Assembly (NCBI RefSeq): GCF_014831675.1
Contig: NZ_VJXY01000006.1
Location: forward strand, 62,001 to 126,000
DNA: 64,000 nucleotides
Source of the DNA: Komarekiella delphini-convector SJRDD-AB1
GTDB lineage: Bacteria; Cyanobacteriota; Cyanobacteriia; Cyanobacteriales; Nostocaceae
Reading direction: 5' to 3'
In this document: positions 48,235 through 57,315 of the stretch, one piece after another
How positions within the stretch are numbered: the first letter of the stretch is position 1
Layout: each line of letters opens with the position of its first letter
The notes under the pieces: model-generated
Seen by the model: the letters and a program-made list of their open reading frames with translations, nothing else
What the model was told of the DNA's origin: nothing
Database searches by the model: none
Made by a program: the position numbers and the translations under genes

Positions 48235-49467
48235 ATGGATAATTCCCCAGTGGTCGCACAAGCAGATGCATCCCTACCCAATTACACTCAAGAAAATTCA
48301 CTTCTAGTAACACCGGGAGTTGGATCGAATTCACCAGCAAAGGAAAGAATTGGAAGTGAGTTTGACTCTCGGATGATGCAGCGGTGTTTGGAACTTGCTC
48401 GCCGTGCTTTAGGACGCACTTCGCCAAATCCGCTTGTGGGAGCGGTGATTGTTAAAGATGGCGAGATTGTTGGGGAAGGGTTTCATCCGCGTGCAGGTGA
48501 GCCTCATGCCGAAGTTTTTGCTCTGAAAGCCGCAGGTGTTGGCGCAGCCTCTCCTCAAGAAAATCGCGCTCGTGGTGCAACAATCTATGTCAGTCTCGAA
48601 CCCTGTAATCACTATGGACGCACGCCTCCTTGCTCAGAAGGGCTGATAGCGGCTGGGGTGGCAAAGGTAGTGGTGGGCATGGTTGACCCCAATCCATTGG
48701 TAGCAGGAGGTGGCATTGCGCGTTTACGTGCGGCGGGGATAGAAGTGTTGGTAGGAGTGGAAGAAGAAGCTTGTCGTCAGCTAAATGAAGCTTTTATCCA
48801 TCGCATTCTCTACAAACGACCTTTGGGAATTTTGAAATATGCCATGACTTTAGATGGTAAAATTGCTACCAATTCTGGTCATAGTGCCTGGGTAACTAGC
48901 CAGGACGCCCGCAGTGAAGTACATCAATTACGGGCAGCTTGTGATGCAATAATCGTAGGTGGTAATACAGTACGACAGGACAATCCTTACTTAACTAGCC
49001 ATCAGGTGGGGGCACATAATCCGCTGCGGGTGGTGATGAGTCGTCATCTCAATTTACCGGAAAATGCCCGCCTGTGGCAAACTGCGGAGGCTCCTACTTT
49101 GGTGCTAACAGAACAGGGAAGCTCTCCTGATTTTCAAGAATTATTGCTCAAAAAGGGAGTGGAGGTGGTGGAATTAACATCACTTACACCAGATAAGGCA
49201 ATGGCGTACTTATATGAGCGAGGTTTTTGTAGTGTGTTGTGGGAATGTGGTGGTACTTTAGCTGCAAGTGCGATCGCTCAAGGAGCAGTACAAAAAGTTC
49301 TGGCATTTATTGCCCCAAAAATCATTGGTGGTAGTAATGCCCCTACGCCTGTGGGCGATTTAGGTTTTTCCACAATGACTGAGGCTCTACCTCTAGAACG
49401 TGTGCGTTGGCGCGTAGTAGGTTCTGACTGCTTAGTGGAAGGTTATTTACCTCAAAAAAGTCAATAG
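48235..49467 (+). CDS. ribD: Bifunctional riboflavin biosynthesis protein RibD
   Basis: Catalyses deamination then side-chain reduction of the first pyrimidine intermediate of riboflavin. 410 aa from the ATG at 48235. The deaminase domain (about 45-190) has the zinc motifs PHAEVFAL and LEPCNHYGRTPPC; the reductase domain follows with KYAMTLDGKIATNSGHSAWVTS and ECGGTLAASAI. About 45 non-conserved residues precede the domain, so a start at MMQRCLELARR (48373) is possible. Between AEVFALKAAG and ARGATIYVSLEP there are about eight extra residues (VGAASPQ) compared with Escherichia coli RibD, encoded by a dispersed repeat. Confidence 0.95.
   Translation: MDNSPVVAQADASLPNYTQENSLLVTPGVGSNSPAKERIGSEFDSRMMQRCLELARRALGRTSPNPLVGAVIVKDGEIVGEGFHPRAGEPHAEVFALKAAGVGAASPQENRARGATIYVSLEPCNHYGRTPPCSEGLIAAGVAKVVVGMVDPNPLVAGGGIARLRAAGIEVLVGVEEEACRQLNEAFIHRILYKRPLGILKYAMTLDGKIATNSGHSAWVTSQDARSEVHQLRAACDAIIVGGNTVRQDNPYLTSHQVGAHNPLRVVMSRHLNLPENARLWQTAEAPTLVLTEQGSSPDFQELLLKKGVEVVELTSLTPDKAMAYLYERGFCSVLWECGGTLAASAIAQGAVQKVLAFIAPKIIGGSNAPTPVGDLGFSTMTEALPLERVRWRVVGSDCLVEGYLPQKSQ
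48538..48559. repeat. Dispersed repeat inside ribD
   Basis: GTTGGCGCAGCCTCTC followed by CTCAAG matches the family found on the other strand at 19581-19600 and near 48187, 13681 and 11025. It encodes the extra VGAASPQ residues of RibD. Confidence 0.65.
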
Positions 49468-49515
49468 TTATTTTATTTAGTCTTGACTGTGGACTAATCC
49501 ATTGTGATTTTATGA

Positions 49516-49734
49516 TCATGAACACTGACGTTCATGAGCAAGATCACGAATGAGGGATAGCCGAGATTGAATGTAGTGGCTGAGAAAGTCAGTTTCGTTG
49601 GGATCTAATAACACTTGCGTTTCGGTTTGTTTTACCAACCACTGCACCAAGCTGGCATCGTCCAGTTGTAAGAGGATCTTTGCTTGGGCGGTTTCAACCA
49701 CAGACCAAAGCTGACGCATTATCGTAGGAGTCAT
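49516..49734 (-). CDS. Small conserved hypothetical protein
   Basis: 72 aa, mostly helical and charged: MRQLWSVVETAQAKILLQLDD, then LVQWLVKQTETQVLLDPNETDFLSHYIQSRLSLIRDLA. The ordinary amino acid composition, clean start and lack of a competing frame support a real gene; I recall similar small cyanobacterial proteins but no function. No signal peptide, membrane span or metal motif is visible. It converges on ribD with 48 bp between the stop codons. A start five codons later (MRQLW) is possible. Confidence 0.6.
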   Translation of the reverse strand: MTPTIMRQLWSVVETAQAKILLQLDDASLVQWLVKQTETQVLLDPNETDFLSHYIQSRLSLIRDLAHERQCS

Positions 49735-50143
49735 CAGACCTCAATTTAATCATTAGCTTAGCTGTTTTCAGATTACACAATTCCAGCCGCACCTTAGACA
49801 TGAATGTAGAACCTGAGACAAGTATTATTAAAAGCTTCATAATGAGACTTATAACTTTTTATAACTTTATGAAGATTAAGAATAGAAAACCCTAGCTTGA
49901 AATTGGGCATGAGACATTGGGGAGTCGGTGCTACCCAAAATGTTAGCGAATGTAATACAGATTGTGCATAAAGATACTACAGATACTAAAATCCTTAATT
50001 TGCCGTACATATTCTGATTGCATTTCAAATACAACTTAACAAAGAAGACGTTTGCATTGCAGGTATGGAGATAAAAGGTATTTTAACTGCGATCGCCACC
50101 TTTGCTAAAAGAACTGTCTCAGATTTAGCATCAAATTATCTGA
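49735..50143. other. Intergenic region left of the kinase array
   Basis: About 410 bp. CTTCATAA (about 49834) and TTATGAAG (about 49867) form an imperfect hairpin with a long loop. A GCGATCGC site lies near 50090. It should hold the promoter of the 72-aa gene and the 3' end of the first kinase transcript. No other feature is visible. Confidence 0.35.
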
Positions 50144-51937
50144 TTAACACCGTTTGGCACTAGACGGATTCACAAAATCATGTAAATCTGCATCCCAAAC
50201 ACTAATGTAAATAAAATCACAGTTTTGTCGGATAATCTGACCTTTCAATTGACCTTTTGAAAAACGAAAATTATCAGACTGACGCTGTTGTACTTTTTGG
50301 AGTCCTTGCTGAATGTCGTCAGTGGCTTGTCCATTTAACATCCCATTTAAGGTTGCCTGCATTACTTGTGGGTCTACCGATTGGGCAAAAGCTACCTCGG
50401 TTTGACGCAGCACTTTAGAATTACGATCAAATAAGTAGCCAAGGTCAATTTGGTTTGGTACAAGTTTGTAAACAACAGCACGAGTATTGCCCCAAATGCC
50501 TCTTAAATCTTGACTTGGCTTACCAAGAGTAGCTTCTACTGAGCTTCTTGATGTACCTGGGGGAAAGGCTGGAACGTTTTGCCTGTTGGGAGTAGCAGTT
50601 AATTTCTTGCGAGGCTGGTTGTTTTGTGGTGTGGGAAATGCAGTCGTCTGGTTCTCTGGTTCTGACTGGGATGCTACTGGAGTATTTGAAGTTATAGGCT
50701 GGTTTGCTGGTGATGGTACGGGTGCGACTGGGAAGGGGGATACTTTCGGGTTGGGTGTAGACAAAGGAGCAGGATTTACTTGCTGGGGTGGAGAGGTAGG
50801 TACAGCTGAGGTTGGAGAAGGTTGGGAAGAAATGGGCGGATCATCAGTAGATACAGGAGTGGGAGGCGAAGATTCTGGCGATGTGGTGGGACTTGTGGCA
50901 ATGTCTACTTTTGGCTGTTGTTGGCGAGTGATACCAGAAATTGCGATCGCACCTATCAAACCACCCACCACTAAACTGCCAACAATCACAGCAGGTTTTT
51001 GCCAACTGGGAATACCAGATCTGTTGATAATTGTACTTTGTTCAGGTAAAGATAATGACTGGGTTGGCCGGGTTGATGCCACAGTTGCAGCTGGCTTTGG
51101 AGGAATATGACTCGCAGACTGCAATGCATGTAGCATTTTACTCGCAGTACTGTAGCGATCGCTCGCATGGGGCTTAATTGCTTGATTGAGTACCGTTGCC
51201 AGTTGAGGGGAGACATTCGGGGCGTGCTGTTGCCAAAGTATTTCTCCAGTTTGCAGATCAGTTAATATTTGTTGCGGGTGTTTGCCAGTCAGCAGATAAA
51301 TTGCTGTCAAGCCTAAGCTATAAATGTCAGTAGCGTATACTGGGCGTCCAACAGCTTGTTCACTAGGCATATAACCAGGTGTACCAATCACTAGTGATTG
51401 TGTAGAGTGTCCTGGGAAACTCACAACTGAGCGTATCGTCTCCTTCACTGCACCAAAATCAATCAAAATAGGTTTGCTATCAAGGAAACGGAGAATAATG
51501 TTCTCAGGCTTAATATCTCGATGAATAATACCTTTACTATGGACATAATCCAATACTATCAGCAGATTCCAGAGAATTTGCCGGACAGTAGTTTCGCTCT
51601 CGGCTCCTTTAACTTCGATGATTTTTTTCAAGGTTTGACCGTGAATCCATTCTTGGACAAGGTAAAACTGCCCATTCTCAGAAAAGTAGGCGTAAAGTTT
51701 GGGAATTTGGTCACTACTTTCACCCAAATACTCTAAAGTTGCTGCTTCCCGTTCAAAGCGCTTTTGAATTATCTGGTATGTTTGCGGGTCATTATTGGTT
51801 ATCGGTTTGAGTTGCTTGATAACACAGCGACGACGAGAAGGCATATGGGTATCTTCTGCCAGTAAGGTTTCACCAAACCCACCGACACCGATTACCTGGA
51901 TAACTTGATAGCGATTGTTCAGCAGCGTTATTGTCAT
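50144..51937 (-). CDS. Ser/Thr protein kinase with C-terminal extension (array kinase 3)
   Basis: 597 aa. The Hanks-type domain (about 1-275) shows GVGGFGET, the Lys of CVIKQL, HRDIKPENI, DFGAV and GTPGYMPSEQ. A single membrane segment (about 320-338, VIVGSLVVGGLIGAIAISGI) follows, then a long Pro/Ser/Thr-rich linker and a C-terminal domain starting SRSSVEATLGKPSQDLRG. The topology suggests an extracytoplasmic sensor part. The C-terminal domain has no name I can give. It is the third of three kinases on this strand, after the repeat cluster at 51950-52230. Confidence 0.9.
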   Translation of the reverse strand: MTITLLNNRYQVIQVIGVGGFGETLLAEDTHMPSRRRCVIKQLKPITNNDPQTYQIIQKRFEREAATLEYLGESSDQIPKLYAYFSENGQFYLVQEWIHGQTLKKIIEVKGAESETTVRQILWNLLIVLDYVHSKGIIHRDIKPENIILRFLDSKPILIDFGAVKETIRSVVSFPGHSTQSLVIGTPGYMPSEQAVGRPVYATDIYSLGLTAIYLLTGKHPQQILTDLQTGEILWQQHAPNVSPQLATVLNQAIKPHASDRYSTASKMLHALQSASHIPPKPAATVASTRPTQSLSLPEQSTIINRSGIPSWQKPAVIVGSLVVGGLIGAIAISGITRQQQPKVDIATSPTTSPESSPPTPVSTDDPPISSQPSPTSAVPTSPPQQVNPAPLSTPNPKVSPFPVAPVPSPANQPITSNTPVASQSEPENQTTAFPTPQNNQPRKKLTATPNRQNVPAFPPGTSRSSVEATLGKPSQDLRGIWGNTRAVVYKLVPNQIDLGYLFDRNSKVLRQTEVAFAQSVDPQVMQATLNGMLNGQATDDIQQGLQKVQQRQSDNFRFSKGQLKGQIIRQNCDFIYISVWDADLHDFVNPSSAKRC

Positions 51938-52510
51938 GAAAGGTTATAAGCGTAGACACGCAGCGGTGAGGGGGTTGCAGTCTTCTCTACGAGAGGCTTC
52001 GCAAAGGCAAAGCCTCTCGTAGAGAAGGCGGTTCCCGTGGTTAGCGCAGCAGTAGCGAGCCTTGCTTGCGGCACGCTTTGCGAACGAGCGCCTTGCAATA
52101 GCCCAGCCCTACGGGAAAGCAAGCTACGCGAGTCTTGTCTACGGCACGCTTTGCGAACGAGCGTCACCCCCGTTCGCGTGTGGCGTGCCGGAGGCATCAC
52201 CTGGACGGCTTGTCGTCAGCAGTCTATGTGCGGGGCGCACCTTCAAGATGGAACAAAGCAAGAGACAGGTTGGGTATTTGTAGCAGGGAACATGGGACAG
52301 GGGACAGGAAATAGGGAACAGGCTTGAAAATCTCTTGGTGTCAGGATTTTATGCTCAGATGATGTCCTAAACTACCTGGCACCAGCTATATATTGAAAAA
52401 AAGAGCTTTGTTAGGAGACATCGCCCTTACCAAATGTACATCAGAATATATCCCCTATACTTGAGCTTAACCTGTGATATCTGATGACAAGGCTTTATTT
52501 CAGAGCGGAG
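51938..52510. repeat. Dense repeat cluster between two kinase genes
   Basis: The 51950-52230 part is GC-rich and packed with repeats. A perfect inverted repeat with 18-bp arms (51982-51999 and 52010-52027, CTTCTCTACGAGAGGCTT) has a 10-nt spacer. CGGCACGCTTTGCGAACGAGCG occurs twice, at about 52069-52090 and 52143-52164, and CCTACGGGAAAGCAAGCTACGCGAG is another family member. The remaining sequence to 52510 is ordinary and AT-rich. Short open frames here are low-complexity products of the repeats, so I call no gene. Confidence 0.65.
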
Positions 52511-54091
52511 CTATTTGGTATCACTAACAACCCATCTGCTATTTTGGGCATCCCATAAAAGAAAAAAGCGTACAGAACCAGGAATTACTTTTCCAGTGTT
52601 CATCAAATATTTTAACTTAGCATTTACTGTAGCTGTTTCTGCACTTGCCTGTACCAAATTAACTTGTTCAATATCTACGCTTTGAACCTTTCCTCCCCAC
52701 CAGTCGATGTAAGAAAGATAGCCATCTGGGTGTAGGCGTTTGTTATTTTGATAACCAGGAGATAGCTGATTCCATCCAGTTTGAAACTCGCGTTTATTAA
52801 TAGTTTCAAAATAGTTTTGCACAGCTTGTTCTGGTGATGGTCTATCAGCCTGTGGCTGTGTTGTGGAAGGAAGTTGAGAAGATGGGGTTGCGCTAGGAAT
52901 GCCATTATTGAGAAATGGTACTGGTATATTATCCTGCGGTTCGTTACTTATAGAAGGTTCTGAAGTGCTAGAAACTGGCGATTGTACAGGCGGCGTATCT
53001 TGCGGTTCATTACGGGTGGAGGATTCAGATAAGGTGCTTGATTTTACTATTGGTTGAGGTGATTTGTTGAGAGCGAAACCAATGATCATAGCAGCACCAA
53101 TCAAACCACCTGTAATTATACTGGCGAGAAAGATTCCCCTTTGCCCCGTGCCTTGATTGGCAGGTTGAGTAGAAGACCTTGGACTAACAGAAATTGTTTT
53201 TTGAAGTGTTGCGGAAACTGCTGGAGTTACTGGTGGTTGGAGATAAGGCACTGTAGGAGCGAAAGTTCCCACCCCAGATTGCAAGACTTCTAGCATTTCT
53301 CTAGCAGAGGCGAAGCGATCGCGTGGATGATAAGCGATCGCCCGGTCTATCACCCCGGCCAGTGTAGGGCTAACACTTAAGGCGTATCTGTGCCAAATAA
53401 TTTCTCCCGTACGTGGATCTGTCTCTAATTCTTGTGGCTGTTTCCCTGTTAGAAGATAAATTACCGTAATTCCTAAACTGTATAAATCACTAGAATAAAG
53501 TGGTCTACCAGCCGCTTGTTCACTTGGCATGAATCCTGGTGTACCAATCACAATCGAACTGGTAGGATTGCCTTGAGAATTTACCACTGTTCCCATTGAT
53601 TCTCGCACAGCACCGAAATCAATCAGTACTGGTTTACTATCACGATGACGCAAGATGATGTTATCTGGCTTGATATCTCGATGGATAATCCGTTTACTAT
53701 GTACGTATTCTAGTACTGGTAATAAATTTACTAATATTTCTCGGGTAGTACTTTCACTTAATAACCCTTGCTGGTAGACTTTTCCAGTTAGTGTATCGCC
53801 TTCAATCCACTCCTGAACTAAGTAGAATTGCCCATCTGACTGAAAGTAGGCATACAAAGTAGGGATTTGGTTTGTTGCACCGCCAAGTTCTTCTAAAATC
53901 GCCGCTTCCCGTTGGAACCTCTCCTGCACCAACTGGTAAATCTGGGGGTTATTTTGAATTGGTCTTAGCTGTTTAATTACACAGCGACGATTGGAAGGCA
54001 TTTGGATATCTTCAGCTACGAAGGTCTCACCAAACCCACCGCTTCCTAAAGTCCGAATAACTTGATAGCGGTTGTTTAGCAGTGTTTGCAT
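52511..54091 (-). CDS. Ser/Thr protein kinase with NTF2-like C-terminus (array kinase 2)
   Basis: 526 aa. The kinase domain (about 1-270) has GSGGFGET, CVIKQL, HRDIKPDNI, DFGAV and GTPGFMPSEQ. A membrane segment (about 323-342, IFLASIITGGLIGAAMIIG) leads to a Ser/Pro-rich linker and a C-terminal module with SPEQAVQNYFETINKREFQTGWNQLSPGY, which resembles SnoaL/NTF2-like sensor folds. It is very close in its kinase part to the next gene (54338-55825), so the two are tandem duplicates with different ends. Confidence 0.9.
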   Translation of the reverse strand: MQTLLNNRYQVIRTLGSGGFGETFVAEDIQMPSNRRCVIKQLRPIQNNPQIYQLVQERFQREAAILEELGGATNQIPTLYAYFQSDGQFYLVQEWIEGDTLTGKVYQQGLLSESTTREILVNLLPVLEYVHSKRIIHRDIKPDNIILRHRDSKPVLIDFGAVRESMGTVVNSQGNPTSSIVIGTPGFMPSEQAAGRPLYSSDLYSLGITVIYLLTGKQPQELETDPRTGEIIWHRYALSVSPTLAGVIDRAIAYHPRDRFASAREMLEVLQSGVGTFAPTVPYLQPPVTPAVSATLQKTISVSPRSSTQPANQGTGQRGIFLASIITGGLIGAAMIIGFALNKSPQPIVKSSTLSESSTRNEPQDTPPVQSPVSSTSEPSISNEPQDNIPVPFLNNGIPSATPSSQLPSTTQPQADRPSPEQAVQNYFETINKREFQTGWNQLSPGYQNNKRLHPDGYLSYIDWWGGKVQSVDIEQVNLVQASAETATVNAKLKYLMNTGKVIPGSVRFFLLWDAQNSRWVVSDTK

Positions 54092-54337
54092 AACTTAGCG
54101 CCGGAAAGAACAAGGGTATTTTGTGTAGGAAGCGAAGCGAGCGCAACTTATCAATAAAGAAAAGTAGCGCTATGCTTCAACAGCGATCGCATAGAGCATA
54201 TTTTTCTTTTATCGGAAAATGCTGAACATTTAGTATTATACTATACACTTATTTTTATTTTATTAAGTCATTCTTAATTTTTAAGTAAGCATTAATATTA
54301 TAATTAATCCAGCTTTATAAACTAATCCTGAAAAAGT

Positions 54338-55825
54338 TTATCTCTTAAAATATCTTATGTTGTAACGGTCTTGATATTTGCCAATATACTCAACATTCCG
54401 TTGTTCTAATTTTGATAACAATCTAGAAGGAAACTGCTTTGGTGAATATATAGGGCGATACCAAGGTTGGTTATTAAAGTAATTTTGTAAACCAGGAGTG
54501 TCAAAACGGCGACCGTGACTTGCAAAAATTGAATTTCGCATAATATCTAGTTCCAAACCGTTTTTACCATCTAAATCTGCATCAGTTATAAGTCTTTGGG
54601 AAAGCCAGGAATAATTATTAACAGTTGTATTAATAACTGATGGTATTGATGTAGTTGAGAAAGGTGTAGATGGAGTAGAAATAGATGAAATATTTGGTGT
54701 TTTTATAACTTGTGGTGTGATTGATGGCGTTTCTAACGGAGTAATATCTGGAGTTTCTTTAACTTGAGATGTGATTGACGGCATTTGTGAAGGTGACACC
54801 GTTTTATCTACTACAGGTTGAGAAGTTTTTGTTAAAACTTGACTAATAATTACAGATGCACCAATTAACCCACCTGCAATCAAACCACCGAGCAGTATAC
54901 CATTGTGTCGATTACTTTGAGGAGTAGGTTTTGGCGTGACATGCACTGTCTGAGGAAGTGGTGCAGATATAACAACGGGTTGTGTTGGTGGTATGGGATT
55001 TGTTAGGCTTTGCAAAGCATCCAGCATTGCTCTGGCAGTGGGATAGCGATCGCGTGGATGATAGGCGATCGCTTTATCGATGACCCCTGCTATTATGGGG
55101 CTAACATGACTAGCGTACTGCCGCCACACAATCTCACCCGTCTGAGAATCTATTTCTAATTGTTGTGGTTGTCTACCAGTCAGCAAATAAATTACCGTCA
55201 TTCCTAAACTGTATAAATCACTGGAATAAACTGGTCTACCAGCTGCTTGTTCACTCGGCATATACCCAGGTGTACCAATCACAATCGAACTCGTAGGATT
55301 ACCTTGAGAATTCATCACCGTTCCCATTGATTCTCGCACAGCACCGAAATCAATCAGCACTGTTTTACTATCGCGATGACGCACCATGATGTTATCTGGC
55401 TTAATATCACGGTGAACGATTTGCCGAGAATGGACGTAATCCAGGACAGGTAACAAATTTACCAAGATTTCCTGGACAGTGCTTTCACTAAATAACCCCT
55501 GCTTTTGAACTTTTGCTGTTAGAGTATCGCCTTCAATCCACTCTTGAACTAAGTAAAATTGCCCATTTGTGGAGAAGTAAGCATACAACACAGGAATTTG
55601 GTCAGTTGCGCCACCGAGTTCTTCTAAAATTGCTGCTTCCCGTTGAAACCTCTCTTGCACCAACTGATAAACTTGAGGGTTGTTTTGAATCGGTCTTAAC
55701 TGTTTAACTACACAGCGGCGCTTTGAAGGCATATAAGTATCTTCAGCCAGATAGGTTTCACCAAACCCACCAGTGCCGAGTGTACGGATAACTTGATAGC
55801 GATCGTTTAGCAGCTGTATTGTCAT
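54338..55825 (-). CDS. Ser/Thr protein kinase with YARHG-like domain (array kinase 1)
   Basis: 495 aa. Kinase domain (about 1-270) with GTGGFGET, CVVKQL, HRDIKPDNI, DFGAV and GTPGYMPSEQ; membrane segment about 316-334 (ILLGGLIAGGLIGASVII); Ser/Thr-rich linker; C-terminal module LDIMRNSIFASHGRRFDTPGLQNYF-NNQPWYRP, which matches the YARHG extracellular domain. YARHG is often found in proteins at the bacterial surface and is thought to be a ligand-binding or peptidoglycan-associated module. It is the first of the array in transcription direction. Confidence 0.9.
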   Translation of the reverse strand: MTIQLLNDRYQVIRTLGTGGFGETYLAEDTYMPSKRRCVVKQLRPIQNNPQVYQLVQERFQREAAILEELGGATDQIPVLYAYFSTNGQFYLVQEWIEGDTLTAKVQKQGLFSESTVQEILVNLLPVLDYVHSRQIVHRDIKPDNIMVRHRDSKTVLIDFGAVRESMGTVMNSQGNPTSSIVIGTPGYMPSEQAAGRPVYSSDLYSLGMTVIYLLTGRQPQQLEIDSQTGEIVWRQYASHVSPIIAGVIDKAIAYHPRDRYPTARAMLDALQSLTNPIPPTQPVVISAPLPQTVHVTPKPTPQSNRHNGILLGGLIAGGLIGASVIISQVLTKTSQPVVDKTVSPSQMPSITSQVKETPDITPLETPSITPQVIKTPNISSISTPSTPFSTTSIPSVINTTVNNYSWLSQRLITDADLDGKNGLELDIMRNSIFASHGRRFDTPGLQNYFNNQPWYRPIYSPKQFPSRLLSKLEQRNVEYIGKYQDRYNIRYFKR

Positions 55826-56001
55826 GGAAGGTTAAAAGCAATAGTTAGTTTGGATATTATCTAATGTAATATCTTATACTAAGTTTTTTAAACAACATTC
55901 GATTAACATCAAGTAAATTTTACTACCCACACCAACTTGATGAGAGTCTTTGATTGTAAGCTGGTTACTTCAGCTATTAACTACTTTTACCCAGAAAACT
56001 T

Positions 56002-56547
56002 TTATTTTAAATCAAGTAATCCATCTTCTTTTAACTTGGGATTGAAGCGAACTTGTATTTGTAAACCACGCGCTTCTAGCTCTGTTAGAATTTTTGCTTC
56101 TACTCGACGCGCCACATTTTTAATAATTTTAATTTGTGCTAATTCATCATTAGCTGGACTTTGATAATTTGCCTGTTCGTCAGGTGTCATTATTACTTTG
56201 ACATCAATGGGTTGAGTCCATTTTTCTTTATACTCACTATTCCCCAATGGCACATTGCCGTTTTCGGTAATCCAGGCATTCTCAATGTTTTCTAAAACTG
56301 TACGGCTAGGACGTTCAATTGTTTGAGCTTTCACCCAAAAGCATTGTTGTGGCTGACGTACTAAATGCTGTTTTAGGCTCAGATAAACATCACGGGAATA
56401 TCCGATAAATTGCAGCACTTTTTCTTGGTCAAAAATAGCATATACGCCGATTTTGCCTTGAAATTGTTCAGGTATTTGACCGCGATCGTCAATGTAAGGT
56501 AAGTATTCTAAGGTTGCCAAGGAAGGAATATTTGTTTCAGTTGTCAT
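56002..56547 (-). CDS. GIY-YIG-like nuclease-fold protein
   Basis: 181 aa. The N-terminal part has the GIY-YIG core as GVYAIF and FIGYS, with a conserved Glu in LENIENAWITENG and an Asn in VPLGN. The catalytic Arg, normally after the YIG strand, is not evident (YLSLKQHL), so activity is uncertain. The C-terminal part is a charged helical region (LAQIKIIKNVARRVEAKILTELEARG). It is a family I recall in cyanobacteria and plants, without known function. The next gene upstream on the strand starts 68 bp away, so they may share a transcript. Confidence 0.8.
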   Translation of the reverse strand: MTTETNIPSLATLEYLPYIDDRGQIPEQFQGKIGVYAIFDQEKVLQFIGYSRDVYLSLKQHLVRQPQQCFWVKAQTIERPSRTVLENIENAWITENGNVPLGNSEYKEKWTQPIDVKVIMTPDEQANYQSPANDELAQIKIIKNVARRVEAKILTELEARGLQIQVRFNPKLKEDGLLDLK

Positions 56548-56614
56548 AAAACTTGCTATTTGCTTTCATAATGAAAAATTGTTAATTAGAGAAAAGCATA
56601 TTCAAAATTACGCG

Positions 56615-56938
56615 TTACTCAATTTTTTGGTAAATTGCACAAAGGCGACTAGGGTTAAAAATCTTTGCACTGAACATGAAATTTGGTGGTACGTTGATGA
56701 TGATATATTCATCAGATTCATGATACTTTTCAAATTCTGCTGGCATTCCTTTAGGGGTAGCTAAACTGTAGGGAACTGGCTGAAAAAACAGTTCTGTAAA
56801 TTCTACTTTTTCATACTGTAAATTCTGACAGATCTGTTTTAAGAAAGCTTCACTTGTCAATAATTGAAATAAAGTTTCTTTGGCTTGTGGTTCCAGAGCA
56901 AAACTGCCATCAAAGTTCTGGACTATTTTAAGACGCAT
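56615..56938 (-). CDS. Conserved hypothetical protein
   Basis: 107 aa. MRLKIVQNFDGSFALEPQAKETLFQLLTSEAFLKQI begins a small alpha/beta protein that I do not recognise; it has no signal peptide and no membrane span. It lies just upstream of the GIY-YIG-like gene on the same strand and may be co-expressed. A clear start with sensible composition argues for a real gene. Confidence 0.65.
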   Translation of the reverse strand: MRLKIVQNFDGSFALEPQAKETLFQLLTSEAFLKQICQNLQYEKVEFTELFFQPVPYSLATPKGMPAEFEKYHESDEYIIINVPPNFMFSAKIFNPSRLCAIYQKIE

Positions 56939-57315
56939 TTCGTGTACAGGTAGTTATTAACGACTTAGTGTTTTTATCGTCTCAGTGACAAGACATAGAG
57001 ACATGATTCAACAGGCTCTACAAAGGTTAATAAACAAAGCAAGCTTTGTTAAGTTGTTAAGATGACCTTTGCAAAAAATTACCACTTTAAGATCAGCCTA
57101 TGGGATTGTGGGACTTCTGTCAGCTAGAGGAGGAAGCTGACATGATTAAGAATTGTGAAGTTTGAAGTTTGATAAAGTATGAGAGTTTGTCAAAAAATAA
57201 CAAGCACCAATGCTGATTTTAGTTAGAGCCAACTTTTACTATAAAAATTTTTGAACCAAAAAAGGCAGAAGATTTATCTTCTGCCTTTTTAGTTTTTAAC
57301 GTTTACCTTTCGGCT
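56939..57315. other. Intergenic region right of the hypothetical gene
   Basis: About 375 bp. Palindrome AACAAAGC-AA-GCTTTGTT lies at 57032-57049. At 57119-57141 GTCAGCT and AGCTGAC arms enclose the ribosome-binding-like GAGGAGG and are followed at once by a seven-codon frame (57142-57165). The rpoC2 terminator sits at the right end. No other gene is supported. Confidence 0.4.
57258..57290 (-). terminator. Terminator of the rpoB-rpoC1-rpoC2 operon
   Basis: Arms AAAAAGGCAGAAGAT (57259-57273) and ATCTTCTGCCTTTTT (57276-57290) are perfect 15-mers with a 2-nt centre. On the minus strand the stem ends in a T6 run, 26 bp after the rpoC2 stop codon. It is nearly symmetrical, so it could act in both directions. 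Confidence 0.85.

Noticed and set aside
51934-52327. Several open frames of 70-100 codons in the repeat cluster
   Set aside because: They are translations of GC-rich palindromic repeats in several frames, with biased, low-complexity products and no start signals.
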